From a bacterium (GTDB lineage: Bacteria > Actinomycetota > Acidimicrobiia > Spongiisociales > JAENVV01): 64,000 nucleotides of DNA. Positions 8,784 through 19,415 of this stretch are shown one piece after another. Within the stretch, counting starts at the first letter, position 1; each line of letters begins with the position of its first letter. The notes beneath the pieces are model-generated. The model made no database searches and was not told the origin of the DNA. It worked only from the letters and a program-made list of their open reading frames with translations. A program made the position numbers and the translations under genes. The stretch covers positions 47,664 to 111,663 of the forward strand of contig JAHEDI010000007.1 of assembly GCA_024641305.1 (NCBI GenBank). The letters are read 5' to 3'.

Positions 8784-10043
8784 GTGAGCCTCGCTGCCCT
8801 CTGGATCGTTCTAGCGCTCTGCCTCATCGCCTCGGGGTTTTTGTCAGGATCCGAAACGGCCGTGACCGCCATACCTCGCGAGCGGGTGGTGCGTCTGGAA
8901 GGCCATCGAGGAGAACGCCTCGCTCGCCTGGCAACCCACCCGGAACGGACCATTGGGACGATCCTGATCGCCAACAACTTCGTCAACATCCTGGCGGCGT
9001 CGATCGCCACGATTCTGGCCGTCGACCTGACAGACGAGACGATCGGCCCGGTAATTGCCACGTTCCTCCTTACCGCCGTGGTGCTGGTGGTGGGTGAAAT
9101 CACGCCCAAAACGCTAGCGTCGCGATACCCCGAAGAATACGGACTGGCCGTCGCTACCGGTTTGACCGCCGTTGCCACGATGCTCAATCCGATTTCGCGG
9201 GTGTTCCGGTTCGTCTCGAATCGACTGCTCCGAATCTTCGGAGTCTCCGACGACCCGGACCGCTCCGTGACGGAAGAAGATGTCAAGGCTCTCACCGCCC
9301 TCGGTGAACAGGCCGGAGAGATCGATCAGGTCGAGCGAGAAATCATCGAAGCTTTGTTCGCGGCTACCGACCGGCGGGTGCGCGAAGTGATGACGCCGCG
9401 AGTCGATATCGAAACCATCGATGCTCCAATCGATGAGGCCAAAATTCGAGCCGCTGTCTCCGGCACCGCTCACTCTCGATATCCCGTCGTCGCTCCCGGT
9501 CGAGGCCTCGACGAACTGGTCGGAATCTTGTACGTAAAGGATCTGCTTCGAATGCCTGGCGCCATCACCCCCGAAGCGGCCGCCCGTCTCATCCGCGAGC
9601 CGTTGTATGTGCCGGAAAGTGCTCCACTCATGACCGTACTCCACGAATTTCGCGACCGGCGCATCGGATATGCCATGGTGCTGGACGAACATGGCGGTGT
9701 CGAGGGAATGATCACTGCCAAAGACCTCATCGCCGAACTGATCGGCGATTTCCAGGACGAGTACGACCCTGGTGTACCGAAGGCCGCCCCAACCGGGGCC
9801 GGTACCTGGACCGCCGACGGGTCGATGACGGTCGAAGAGTTGAGCACCGAGATCGACTACCCCCTCCCCGAGGGGCCATACACGACCGTGGGCGGTCTGG
9901 TCATGTACCTGAGAGGCGACATCCCGACCGAAGGCGACATCGTAGACATCGACAGGGTTCGACTGCGGGTTGCCATCATGGACCGTAACCGTATTGGCCG
10001 GGTTTCGGTTTCCATATTGCCGGCGGGCCGCGCCGAAAACTAA
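8784..10043 (+). CDS. CNNM/CorC (hemolysin C-like) transporter with CBS domains
   Basis: FLSGSETAVTAIPRERVVRLEG, REVMTPRVDIETID, CBS pair, CorC_HlyC C-terminus; GTG start at 8784. Confidence 0.88.
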   Translation: MSLAALWIVLALCLIASGFLSGSETAVTAIPRERVVRLEGHRGERLARLATHPERTIGTILIANNFVNILAASIATILAVDLTDETIGPVIATFLLTAVVLVVGEITPKTLASRYPEEYGLAVATGLTAVATMLNPISRVFRFVSNRLLRIFGVSDDPDRSVTEEDVKALTALGEQAGEIDQVEREIIEALFAATDRRVREVMTPRVDIETIDAPIDEAKIRAAVSGTAHSRYPVVAPGRGLDELVGILYVKDLLRMPGAITPEAAARLIREPLYVPESAPLMTVLHEFRDRRIGYAMVLDEHGGVEGMITAKDLIAELIGDFQDEYDPGVPKAAPTGAGTWTADGSMTVEELSTEIDYPLPEGPYTTVGGLVMYLRGDIPTEGDIVDIDRVRLRVAIMDRNRIGRVSVSILPAGRAEN

Positions 10044-10063
10044 GGCGCTAACATCCACCGCAA

Positions 10064-10140
10064 CGGGACGTGGCGCAGCTTGGTAGCGCGCGTCGTTCGG
10101 GACGACGAGGTCGCCGGTTCAAATCCGGCCGTCCCGACCA
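10064..10140 (+). tRNA. tRNA-Pro (anticodon CGG), CCA encoded
   Basis: Acceptor CGGGACG/CGTCCCG, anticodon arm CGTCG-TTCGGGA-CGACG, T-loop GGTTCAAATCC, 3' ACCA. Confidence 0.95.
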
Positions 10141-10252
10141 GTTCTCTCTTCACGAGAGTACGAGTCGGAACCACCGTACTTGAGGGCTCTTCATCCGAGG
10201 GGCCCCCAAGTGTTTAAAGGGAACCAGTCAGGGCGCCGATGATTTGATAACC

Positions 10253-10717
10253 ATGAACTGCCCGCGATGCGACGTGATCCTCATCCCCACCCATGCCACT
10301 GGCAATCGGTATGAGTGTCCGCGCTGCAATGGACGCCTGTCGAACAACAACGACATCGGCCTGCTGCTCAGCTTCGCCAAACGAAACCAGCTCGTTCGGG
10401 CAGCCGCCGAAGTCTCCTACGAGGGCCTCAGGTGCCCTTTCTGTGGCTCGCCGATGACGCCGGTGAATCTGACCCACCGGCTAGGTGAAATGGAGGTCGA
10501 CGTCTGTAACCCGTGCGTCGCCCTATGGACCGATCCCGGTGAAATCACCAAGCTCTCCCAGTCAACCATCGGATCGACCACCAGTCACGAACTGGCGGCG
10601 ATGGACCCTGACCTGCCGCTGAGCTGGCAACGAAGGTCCGTGGGTAGCGATGCCAACGGGAAGGCCACCACCGGGTTACTCGACCTGCTGGTCGAGATCT
10701 TCACAACCCGAATCTAG
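10253..10717 (+). CDS. TFIIB-type zinc-ribbon protein (start approximate)
   Basis: MNCPRCDVILIPT...YECPRCNGRL...LRCPFCGSPM...VDVCNPCVALWTDPGEI. Confidence 0.75.
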   Translation: MNCPRCDVILIPTHATGNRYECPRCNGRLSNNNDIGLLLSFAKRNQLVRAAAEVSYEGLRCPFCGSPMTPVNLTHRLGEMEVDVCNPCVALWTDPGEITKLSQSTIGSTTSHELAAMDPDLPLSWQRRSVGSDANGKATTGLLDLLVEIFTTRI

Positions 10718-10726
10718 AGAACCCAG

Positions 10727-11743
10727 CTAGGCGAGCAGCAGTTCAGCAATCTCAACGGTGTTGAGGGCGGCGCCCTTGCGCAGGTTGTCGCCAACTGCCC
10801 ACAATGAAATTCCACCCCGTTCGCCGACCGTCGGTCGAATTCTCCCGACGAGAACATCGTCAATGCCAGCCGAGTCGAGAGGAGTGGGGATCTTGTCTTC
10901 CCAGACTTGTACCCCTGGACTGGCGGCGATTGCGGCAGTCGCCTCGGCAACGTCAATCGGTCGATCGAACATCATGGTGGCGGCTATGCCATGGCCGACC
11001 ATGACCGGGACTCGCACACAGGTCGGTTCAACCGCGATCCCAGGAGCACCGAGAATCTTGCGGGTTTCGTTGACAAGCTTCCACTCTTCGTCCGTGTAGC
11101 CCTCGGTTGCCGCATTGCCGGCAAACGGCAACACGTTCCAGCCGATCGGACGAACATACAAGTAGTCGCCCGGCTCCTGCCATGAGCCGTCGACCAATCC
11201 TTGCCGATTGGCGGCGAGGGCCGCATTCTGGCGCACCAACTCATCCATGCCGGCCATCCCGGACCCGGACACCGACTGGTACGAAGTGGCCACCATCGAT
11301 CGAAGCCCGGCCACCTGGTGAAGCGGACCGACCGCCATGAGCAGGGCCATCGTCGTGCAGTTCGGGTTGGAGATAATCCCGGCGTGCCCGGCCAGGGCGT
11401 CATTGTTCACCCCGGCCACCACCAGAGGAACGTCGTCACGCATCCGGAAGGCCGAGGAATTGTCAACCACCGTGCAGCCGGCTTCCGCAAAGCGAGGTGC
11501 GAACTCCCTCGAACGGTCACCTCCCGCAGAAAAGAGGGCAATGTCGAGGCCGGCCGGGTCCGCTCCGGCCAGACTCTCTACGAACACTGGACCCCATTTG
11601 GTGGCGACCTCAGTACCGGCCGACCGCTCCGAGGCGAACAAACGCAATTCTTTGACGGGGAAATCCCGTTCTTCAAGGATGGACAACATGGTCCGACCGA
11701 CGGCACCCGTCGCTCCGACGATGGCAACATTCGACAGGGTCAT
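10727..11743 (-). CDS. asd: Aspartate-semialdehyde dehydrogenase
   Basis: [56 protein letters not shown]. Confidence 0.95.
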   Translation of the reverse strand: MTLSNVAIVGATGAVGRTMLSILEERDFPVKELRLFASERSAGTEVATKWGPVFVESLAGADPAGLDIALFSAGGDRSREFAPRFAEAGCTVVDNSSAFRMRDDVPLVVAGVNNDALAGHAGIISNPNCTTMALLMAVGPLHQVAGLRSMVATSYQSVSGSGMAGMDELVRQNAALAANRQGLVDGSWQEPGDYLYVRPIGWNVLPFAGNAATEGYTDEEWKLVNETRKILGAPGIAVEPTCVRVPVMVGHGIAATMMFDRPIDVAEATAAIAASPGVQVWEDKIPTPLDSAGIDDVLVGRIRPTVGERGGISLWAVGDNLRKGAALNTVEIAELLLA

Positions 11744-12972
11744 GCTCCGACCTCCTCTGCAACCTCTTCGAGGTTGAACAACGAAACAAGCGTTCCGACC
11801 GCATTGTTCACATCAGCTTCGGGAACCACACAAGATATCCGGATCGACGAGGTCGAGATCATGTCGATATTGATCGACTTGTCAGCCAATGCCCGAAAGA
11901 CCCGGGCGGCGATACCTGACTCGGACTTCATACCGGCCCCGATTAGCGAGACCTTGGCGATGGATTCGTTCAGGTCGATCGGGCCGGAGCCAAGTTCGGC
12001 ACCGACCGCTTCAGCCAGTTGCCCGGCCTTGTGAGCCTGGATGCGGGGGACCGTAAAGGAAATATCCGTGTGACCGGCACGCGAGACGTTCTGAACAATC
12101 ATGTCGACGTTGACCCCACCCCCAGACATCGCTTCGAAGAGCCGGGCAGCCACCCCGGGGGTGTCGGGCACACCGGCGACGGTTACTTTGGCCTGCGAGG
12201 TGTCATGGGCAACACCACTGACGATCGCCTGCTCCATGGTTGTCTCCTTTACCCAGGTGCCCGGGTTCGTGTGAAATGATGAACGAACATGTATTGGAAT
12301 GTTGAAGCGCCGACCGACTTCCACCGACCGTGCCATAAGTACCCCGGCACCCGACGATGCCAGCTCAAGCATCTCGTCGAACGAGATTTCGTCGAGCTTC
12401 CTGGCGGTGGGAACGACCCGCGGATCTGCGGTGAACACCCCATCAACATCGGTATAGATCTCGCAGACCTCGGCGTGGTGGGCGGCGGCCAGCGCGACGG
12501 CGGTCGCATCAGAGCCTCCTCGACCGAGCGTCGTCACCTCTTTGGTATCCGGGGAGACGCCCTGGAAACCAGCGACGATCACGACCTTGCCTTCGTCGAG
12601 GCTATTGCGGATCCGGTCACCCCGAATCTCGGTGATCTTGGCCGATCCGTGTTCATTGTCCGTCAGGATGCCCGCCTGGGAACCGGTCAATGAGACGGCT
12701 TCGACCCCTTCGGCGTGGAGAGCCATGGCTACCAGGGCCATCGAAATACGTTCGCCGGCGGTAAGCAACATGTCCATCTCACGGGCCGGCGGATCTGGAG
12801 TGATATCTGCGGCCAACGCGATGAGGTCATCGGTGCTTCTTCCCATGGCCGACACCACTACGATCACCTCGTTCCCGGCGCGGCTCGTGTCGGCAATGCG
12901 CCGGGCCACCCGCTTGATGCGGTCGGGGTCTCCCACCGAAGTCCCACCGAATTTTTGAACAATGAGTGCCAT
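11740..12972 (-). CDS. lysC: Aspartate kinase
   Basis: [44 protein letters not shown], two ACT domains. Confidence 0.96.
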   Translation of the reverse strand: MALIVQKFGGTSVGDPDRIKRVARRIADTSRAGNEVIVVVSAMGRSTDDLIALAADITPDPPAREMDMLLTAGERISMALVAMALHAEGVEAVSLTGSQAGILTDNEHGSAKITEIRGDRIRNSLDEGKVVIVAGFQGVSPDTKEVTTLGRGGSDATAVALAAAHHAEVCEIYTDVDGVFTADPRVVPTARKLDEISFDEMLELASSGAGVLMARSVEVGRRFNIPIHVRSSFHTNPGTWVKETTMEQAIVSGVAHDTSQAKVTVAGVPDTPGVAARLFEAMSGGGVNVDMIVQNVSRAGHTDISFTVPRIQAHKAGQLAEAVGAELGSGPIDLNESIAKVSLIGAGMKSESGIAARVFRALADKSINIDMISTSSIRISCVVPEADVNNAVGTLVSLFNLEEVAEEVGA

Positions 12973-13090
12973 GATAAGTCTCTTCGCAGCGCCGACGGGG
13001 AAAGTCTACAAGCACTCGGCAAGCATCCCGTCATCACCAAATCGACGTACTCGACCAAACCCCCCTTCCGACGATCTAACATGCCGCCTC

Positions 13091-13843
13091 GTGTCACGCT
13101 CAAAGGCAAACAAAGAAGCTGCCCGCAAACAACGGCAAAAACAGGCCCAGAGAAAACAGCTACTGGCCACGCTGCGCCGTTTCGGCATCGCCACGATCAT
13201 TGTGGTGATCGTCCTCGGCCTGGCCTCCATATTCAGCAGTAAAGCCGGTCCACTCGGCGAGACATACGACGAGATTCGGACCTTCCCGGTTGCCTGCGGT
13301 GGCGACCTACCGCCCGAGATCACCACACCACAAACCTTCACGGAAGCCACCGATCAAGGATTGACGGAAAACGCCACCGCCACTGTTGTTACGTCGTGCG
13401 GGACCATTGAAATAGCTCTCGATCTGACCACTTCTCCGACAGCCGCAAACACGTTCGCGTTTCTTGCCAACGAGGGCTACTACAACGGAACCGCCGCCCA
13501 TCAACTCCTCCCCCAATTCGTCAAGTTCGGCGACCCGACCGCCACCGGCCTTGGCAATCCAGGCTTCACCTTTCAAGCTGAGAAGCCACCTGCGAACTTC
13601 GAGTACACACGAGGGGTGGTGGCCCTGGGCTTGAACGAAACTCAACGCAACGACGGCCAGTTTTTCATCGTGCTGGCCGACAAATCGACACGCGCCCCGA
13701 ATTTCAGTCCCATCGGGGTCGTCACGGACGGCCAGGACGTTCTCGATAAGATCGCGGCCATCAACGTGCAGTTGGGAGTGATTCCCGAAATCAGCCAACC
13801 AGCCGAGACAATCTATATCGAGTCAATCACGATCAACCCGTAA
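13091..13843 (+). CDS. Membrane-anchored cyclophilin-type peptidyl-prolyl isomerase
   Basis: SPTAANTFAFLANEGYYNGTAAHQLLP...NDGQFFIVLADKS; GTG start at 13091 in the ORF frame. Confidence 0.85.
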   Translation: MSRSKANKEAARKQRQKQAQRKQLLATLRRFGIATIIVVIVLGLASIFSSKAGPLGETYDEIRTFPVACGGDLPPEITTPQTFTEATDQGLTENATATVVTSCGTIEIALDLTTSPTAANTFAFLANEGYYNGTAAHQLLPQFVKFGDPTATGLGNPGFTFQAEKPPANFEYTRGVVALGLNETQRNDGQFFIVLADKSTRAPNFSPIGVVTDGQDVLDKIAAINVQLGVIPEISQPAETIYIESITINP

Positions 13844-13881
13844 AGACGCCGTTCCTACCCAAAAGGCGGTACCGTCGCATC

Positions 13882-14718
13882 ATGGCTGTCGACCTGCACA
13901 CACACTCTCGCGTTTCGGATGGGTCCGACAGTCCAACCGAACTTGTTGCCAACGCCGTATCGGCCAGGCTCAACGCCCTCGCTCTCACCGACCACGACAC
14001 CCTCGATGGCCTCGAAGAGGCTCAGGCAGCCGCCGACCTGGCTGGTATCCGACTCATCCGAGGGGTCGAACTATCGCTCGAATGGACCAAGGGCGGGATG
14101 CACCTGGTCGTGCTGTTTCTCACCCCCGAGGGCCCTCTCCAGGATCGACTCGCTGATCTTCAGATAGCTCGTCAAACCCGCAACGACCGGATGATCCTGC
14201 TTCTCCAGTCCCTCGGATATGACATCACGATGGAAGAACTGATCGAAGAATCAGGCGGCGGGGTCGTCGGCCGACCGCACATGGCGGCCATCCTCGTCAG
14301 GAAGGGCTATTTCCCGGATCCTCCCGCGGTCTTTGACGAGCTCCTTGCTACCGGTCGACCCGGTTACCTCGGCCGGGACCGACTCGATCCCGAGGAGGCC
14401 ATCAGGCTTGCCAGGGCTTCGGGAGGCGTACCCATCGTTGCCCACCCTCACACGTTGGGCCTCGATACGGCGGCCGAATATGCCGACGCGATGGAGACCC
14501 TGGCGACCACCGGGCTGGCTGGCATCGAGTGTTACTACGGCGACTACCCCCGGGCCCAGCAAGAAGAACTTGCCACGACCACCAGGCGCTTCGGGCTGAT
14601 CCCTTCTGGAGGATCCGACTACCACGGTACGTACAAGGAGGGTCTCGAGTTGGGAATTGGCCGGGGAGAACTGCTCGTTCCTGATCACGTCCTGGAAGAG
14701 CTAGAAGCCAACCGGTGA
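13882..14718 (+). CDS. PHP-domain phosphoesterase (RNase AM/TrpH-like)
   Basis: VDLHTHSRVSDGSDSPTELV, ALTDHDTLDGLEEA, IPSGGSDYHG. Confidence 0.9.
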   Translation: MAVDLHTHSRVSDGSDSPTELVANAVSARLNALALTDHDTLDGLEEAQAAADLAGIRLIRGVELSLEWTKGGMHLVVLFLTPEGPLQDRLADLQIARQTRNDRMILLLQSLGYDITMEELIEESGGGVVGRPHMAAILVRKGYFPDPPAVFDELLATGRPGYLGRDRLDPEEAIRLARASGGVPIVAHPHTLGLDTAAEYADAMETLATTGLAGIECYYGDYPRAQQEELATTTRRFGLIPSGGSDYHGTYKEGLELGIGRGELLVPDHVLEELEANR

Positions 14719-16304
14719 CCAAAGGAATGGGGCGGGCCGCCCTGATCGTCTCGGCCGGCATCCTCGTCTCAAGAGTCCTCGGACTCGTGCGAGAGTCGGT
14801 CATGGCTGCGTTACTCGGAGCGGGTACCGAGTCGGGAATCTATGTGGCGGCCTTCGCCATCCCGGACATCCTGTACTACCTGATGGCGGGCGGGTACCTA
14901 TCCATCACATTCATACCGATTCTCTCCCGTCACCTCGCTGCGGACGATGAGGCTGGTCAGTGGGAGTCTTTCGCAGCCATCGCCAAACCCGTGACCACCG
15001 TCATGGTCGCCGTCACCGCCGCCGCCATGGTCTTCTCCGATCAATTGGTCGACTTCGTTTATGTCGCCCTCCCCCGGCTTCTCGACAGCGACGCCATCGT
15101 GGCTCTCGGCCCAACAGAGCTCGCTCAAGTAGCCCACTTGACCCGAATTGTCCTTCCCGCCCAAACGTTCTTCATGCTCGGCTCGCTCCTGGCCGCCGTT
15201 CAATACGCCCACCGCCGATTCACCCTGCCGTCGTTGGCGCCGCTCGTCTATAACCTGGCAATCATCGTCGGGGGGGTTCTGGGACCATCCCTCGGAATCG
15301 GCGGCGCCGAAGGGTTCGCCTGGGGTGCCCTGCTCGGGTCGATCCTTGGCAACTTTGGCCTTCAGTTATATGGCGCCAGACAGGTCGGCCTGCGGTGGGC
15401 ACCGGGAACTTCCTGGCGAGGGCCGGTCGTCGGCGAGTACCTGCGCCTGGCACTACCGCTCATGCTTGGACAATCCATCGCCGTCCTCGACGCCCAGTTC
15501 ATTCCGATCTTCGGCCAGACCCTCGGCGAATCGGCCATTTCTCAGGTGTACTTCGGCCGCCGCCTCAATATGTTTCCGGTGGGCATCATCGCCCAGGCGG
15601 CAGGAGTCGCCGCCTATCCGTATCTGGCCAGGCTGGCCGAGGAAGGCAAACTTTCCGAACTCTCGGCTACCTTGACCAGAGCCCTGAGATACACCATCTT
15701 TGCCGGGTTCGCGGCTGCAGCAGCCGTATTTGCGGCCTCGGCACCAGCCGTACGGATTGCCTACCAGAGAGGTGATTTCACGAGCACGGACACGGTGGCG
15801 GTGGCCACTGCGCTGGCCATCTACAGCCTGTCGATTCCGTTGTGGGGCGCCCACCAGGTGTATTCCCGGGCCTTCTACGCCCGACGCAAAATGTGGACCC
15901 CGGTCGTGATCGGCACATTGTGGACGGTGCTGGGCGCAGGCATTTACTGGTGGTTCGTGGCCCGGTATGGTCAATCAGGCCTGGCAGCCGCCAGTGTGAC
16001 CACGATGGCGCTGTACACCCTCCATCTTGCCTTGTCCTGGTACCGCCAGACCGGATTATCCGAGGGCCGTTCCGTGGCCGGCGTCACCGGGAGGTCGGCA
16101 CTGTCGGCACTTCTGGCCGGAGCGGTCGGTTCGTACGCGGTACGGATGATCACCGGCCCGGTGGAGTCGATGGGCCTCTTCGAGAGCCTGGCGGGCCTTG
16201 TGGTGGCGACGGTGGTGGTGGGCGGTCTATACCTGGCAATGACCAAAGTGCTGGGGGGACGTGAGCTATCAGAACTACGACTCGCCAGGCGGGCCGGGGA
16301 CTGA
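14715..16304 (+). CDS. murJ: Lipid II flippase MurJ/MviN family
   Basis: ALIVSAGILVSRVLGLVRESVMAALLGAG...ISQVYFGRRLNMFPVGIIAQAAGVAAYPYLARLA; multi-TM. Confidence 0.9.
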   Translation: MTKGMGRAALIVSAGILVSRVLGLVRESVMAALLGAGTESGIYVAAFAIPDILYYLMAGGYLSITFIPILSRHLAADDEAGQWESFAAIAKPVTTVMVAVTAAAMVFSDQLVDFVYVALPRLLDSDAIVALGPTELAQVAHLTRIVLPAQTFFMLGSLLAAVQYAHRRFTLPSLAPLVYNLAIIVGGVLGPSLGIGGAEGFAWGALLGSILGNFGLQLYGARQVGLRWAPGTSWRGPVVGEYLRLALPLMLGQSIAVLDAQFIPIFGQTLGESAISQVYFGRRLNMFPVGIIAQAAGVAAYPYLARLAEEGKLSELSATLTRALRYTIFAGFAAAAAVFAASAPAVRIAYQRGDFTSTDTVAVATALAIYSLSIPLWGAHQVYSRAFYARRKMWTPVVIGTLWTVLGAGIYWWFVARYGQSGLAAASVTTMALYTLHLALSWYRQTGLSEGRSVAGVTGRSALSALLAGAVGSYAVRMITGPVESMGLFESLAGLVVATVVVGGLYLAMTKVLGGRELSELRLARRAGD

Positions 16305-17753
16305 GGCCGTCGGGGGAACGTTCATCAGCGTTCCTGGTTGAGGACCGGTCTGACCACCAAGGTTTCCAACCCCGGTCCGTTGCATGTCACCCCAGACCTT
16401 CTTCTTGGGGTTCCAAAACAGGGACCGCACCCGCCACCAGACCGATCGTTGCCGAAGCCCGAGATGCTCCCCGAGCGTGTACATCAACAAGCGTAAGGTC
16501 GATCGGCCGTCTGAGTAGTAGCCGAACCGATCGTCAAGAAAGAGGGAGGCAATCGAGTTGGCGGTACCCAATAGCAACGCGATCAGGATGAGCGGCACAG
16601 CCACCTCGGGGTTCAAAAAGCCGGTGAGCAACGAGATCGGTATGAGAATCCATCCGGTGAACTCAAGAACTGGTGCGATGAACTCGAACGCGATGAATGA
16701 TGGCCATGCCACCATCCCGACAAACCCATAGCGCGGATTCAAGATCATTCCCTTGTATTGCCAGATGACCTGGATGAGTCCCCGATGCCAACGAACCCGC
16801 TGCTTCTTGAGCACGTTCCAGGTCACCGGTACCTCTGTCCAGGCTACTGCATCGGCCGAGTACACAATGCGATAGTCCTGCTTCTTCCGCCGGAAATGCC
16901 GGTGTAGTCGCATGGTCATCTCCATGTCCTCGCCGAGATGGTCGTTCCGGAAGCCCCCGACCTCGGTCACCGCCGCCTTGGAAAATATTCCAAAGGCGCC
17001 CGAAATGATGAGCAGCGACCCCATCCGGGACCAACCAGGTCTGGCCGACAGGAACGATCGTATGTATTCCACGACCTGGGCCATCTCAATCGCGGTTCGA
17101 GGCAGCGAGACTTTCGTCACCTTCCCGAGGCGCACCTCGCAACCGTTAAGCGGGCGAACATTGCCGCCGACGGCCACCGTTCGTTCCCGATCTTCTACAA
17201 AGTGGCGAGCTGCATGGATGAGCGCCTCGGATTCGAGCACCATGTCGGCATCGGTCGCCATGAAATACGGAAACTTGGAGACGTTGATTCCGGCGTTGAT
17301 GGCATCGGATTTGCCGCCATTTTCTTTGTCGACCAGGACGACGGGATGTGGCAAGCGACTCTTGTACAGCCGTCGTATTGTCTGCGTCGGTATCGCATTA
17401 CGAAACGGAAAGTCGATCGGCACCATATCGAAGGCTTCGATCATCCGTTGAACCGTTTCATCCTTCGAACCGTCGTTGACGACGATGATCTCCATGTTGG
17501 GATAGTGCAGCATCGCCATGGATCGAACCGAGTCGGCGATTCCGGTCGCTTCGTTGTACGCCGGGATCACGATCGAAATCGGTGGAGTCGTATCGGAGGT
17601 AATCATGTCCTGAATGCGACCGTGCCGGGTCACGAACCGGTCGGAAGCCAGGGCACGATAAGACATCGTTGCCACAAAAAAGACTTGTATCTGCATCAGG
17701 ATGACGTAAAAGATGATGAAGAAATTGAACGTCTGAACGATGGTGTTGAGCAT
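16275..17753 (-). CDS. Processive family-2 glycosyltransferase (PgaC/BcsA-like, membrane)
   Basis: ISIVIPAYNEATGIADSVRSM, VNDGSKDETV, ATDADMVLESEAL, LGEDMEMTMRLHRHFR, QKRVRWHRGLIQ. Confidence 0.9.
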   Translation of the reverse strand: MLNTIVQTFNFFIIFYVILMQIQVFFVATMSYRALASDRFVTRHGRIQDMITSDTTPPISIVIPAYNEATGIADSVRSMAMLHYPNMEIIVVNDGSKDETVQRMIEAFDMVPIDFPFRNAIPTQTIRRLYKSRLPHPVVLVDKENGGKSDAINAGINVSKFPYFMATDADMVLESEALIHAARHFVEDRERTVAVGGNVRPLNGCEVRLGKVTKVSLPRTAIEMAQVVEYIRSFLSARPGWSRMGSLLIISGAFGIFSKAAVTEVGGFRNDHLGEDMEMTMRLHRHFRRKKQDYRIVYSADAVAWTEVPVTWNVLKKQRVRWHRGLIQVIWQYKGMILNPRYGFVGMVAWPSFIAFEFIAPVLEFTGWILIPISLLTGFLNPEVAVPLILIALLLGTANSIASLFLDDRFGYYSDGRSTLRLLMYTLGEHLGLRQRSVWWRVRSLFWNPKKKVWGDMQRTGVGNLGGQTGPQPGTLMNVPPTASVPGPPGES

Positions 17754-17821
17754 GATGTACCGTCAGGTCGCGGTTGAACTCATTCTGGTCGGTGCGAGGG
17801 TCATTGCCAGGGACCTCTCGC

Positions 17822-19000
17822 TCAGACCCGCATCCGGAGGGCGTCGACATACTCGGGATTGAGACCCGCCACCAGGAAGAACTCTGCCTTCCCGGCCTGA
17901 ACCAGGGAGGAGATGAGATCCTCGGCGGCCAGCCGGTCAGTTGCTTCTGTTGAACGGAGCGCTTCAACAGCCTCGCCAGCAACCCCGGACGACAGAAGAA
18001 CCGCGGCCGCCGCATCACGTGCATACGGGTCGGGATGTCCCAGCGAGGAACGGAGCGCCTCGTTTCCTCCTGGAACCTCGACCAGGGCTGAGGCAGCATT
18101 GTGCCGTACCCACCAGGATTGGTCACTGAGTGCTCTCCGGAGCCAGGGTATGGCCTGACGGTCAGTTCGTCGTCCCAACGCCGAGGCGGCCTGGGCACGG
18201 ACCTCCCACTGTTTATCTGCGAGAAGCTCCAGCAATGAGGGCACCGCCCGGGGAGTTCCGGCTCTTCCGAGCGCAGCAGCTGCCCTCATTCTCAAATCGG
18301 CGTCGGACGAGGACAGCGCCTGAATCAGCGATCCTTCGGCCCGAATATCACCGATAAGTCCAAGCGTGCGGGCAATCAAAGGCCGGTAGCGACCCGTCCC
18401 CTGCAAATAGCGAGCCATCTCGGGGACCGCCTCGCGCCCGAACGAGTAGAGGGCGTCGGCTATCCGTTGGGCGTGCCACTCGTCCTGGTGTTCCATGCCG
18501 GCCAGGAGACTCCTGACGGAACTCGGGTCTCCGATATGAGCCAGCGCGGCAGCTGCCTGCACCTGGATCTCGGGGACGATGTCGTGCAGCATGAACACGA
18601 GATCGGTAACGGTGGTGGGGTCGCCGATTTCGCCGAGCGCCTCCACGGCACTCACCCGTTCATCCCGGTCTTTCGACCGCAATCCCTTAAGGAAACGGTC
18701 GACTAATCCCATGTCACGGGCCGCCGTAAGCAACCGGAGTCGATCGTCGCCCTGGAGCATGCGCATATATTCGAGCACCACCGATCGAAACTCCGGATCT
18801 CCGGCGTATCGACGGAAATTTCGAGATCCGGGATCACCGCGGACGATGAGTTCTCCAACCAAATCGACGAACCTGGCTCGCCGGGCGGCAGTCCGGCGAC
18901 GGCGAGCCCCACTCACTGCCTTCAGGAGGAACAGAGAAACGGCGGAGATGATGACCAACCCGCCGAGGCCGATGAGAACTGCCACTGCCAGATCAGCCAT
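17822..19000 (-). CDS. HEAT-repeat protein with N-terminal TM segment
   Basis: Repeats such as SAVEALGEIGDPTTV, AAAALAHIGDPSSV, MRAAAALGRAGTPRAV, RAQAASALGRRTDRQAI. Confidence 0.88.
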   Translation of the reverse strand: MADLAVAVLIGLGGLVIISAVSLFLLKAVSGARRRRTAARRARFVDLVGELIVRGDPGSRNFRRYAGDPEFRSVVLEYMRMLQGDDRLRLLTAARDMGLVDRFLKGLRSKDRDERVSAVEALGEIGDPTTVTDLVFMLHDIVPEIQVQAAAALAHIGDPSSVRSLLAGMEHQDEWHAQRIADALYSFGREAVPEMARYLQGTGRYRPLIARTLGLIGDIRAEGSLIQALSSSDADLRMRAAAALGRAGTPRAVPSLLELLADKQWEVRAQAASALGRRTDRQAIPWLRRALSDQSWWVRHNAASALVEVPGGNEALRSSLGHPDPYARDAAAAVLLSSGVAGEAVEALRSTEATDRLAAEDLISSLVQAGKAEFFLVAGLNPEYVDALRMRV

Positions 19001-19373
19001 TCTGAGGCCGATCGCGGATTTGCACCTTCACTCTGGCAATGATCTCCCGAACCGAAAAGGGTTTCCGCACGTAGTCGGAGGCGCCTGACTCGAGTGAACG
19101 CACGATGTCCTCTTCGTTCGAGACCCCCGAGACGATGATGATCGGGGTTGCCATGCCGGCCTGGCGCCACCGTTGCACGACTTCCTGACCGAGCAGTCCC
19201 GGCAAGAGGTGATCAATGAGGATGACATCGAATCGTTCGGCCAACGCGCGCTCGAATGCCTCGAGACCGTCGGCGAGGGCAGTCACCTCACAGCCAGCCG
19301 ACTCAAGGGCGCGCGTCAACAGAAAGGCAACAGCCCGTTCATCGTCTACGACGAGAATCTTTGGTTTGTTCAT
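18993..19373 (-). CDS. Single-domain response regulator
   Basis: KILVVDDERAVAFLLTRAL...DVILIDHLLPGLLG...PIIIVSG...SDYVRKPFSVREIIARVK; no output domain. Confidence 0.9.
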   Translation of the reverse strand: MNKPKILVVDDERAVAFLLTRALESAGCEVTALADGLEAFERALAERFDVILIDHLLPGLLGQEVVQRWRQAGMATPIIIVSGVSNEEDIVRSLESGASDYVRKPFSVREIIARVKVQIRDRPQNG

Positions 19374-19415
19374 GCGCCAATTCCACCACCGGCACCCCCG
19401 GCGCTGTCGATGGAT

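Noticed and set aside
9114-10058. Long antisense ORF (314 aa) opposite the CNNM/CorC gene
   Set aside because: Lies fully antisense to a well-supported gene. High GC content produces long spurious ORFs, and the translation shows no recognisable domain.
11201-12034. 277-aa plus-strand ORF opposite asd/lysC
   Set aside because: Antisense to two confident housekeeping genes; composition is atypical (His/Arg/Gly-rich).
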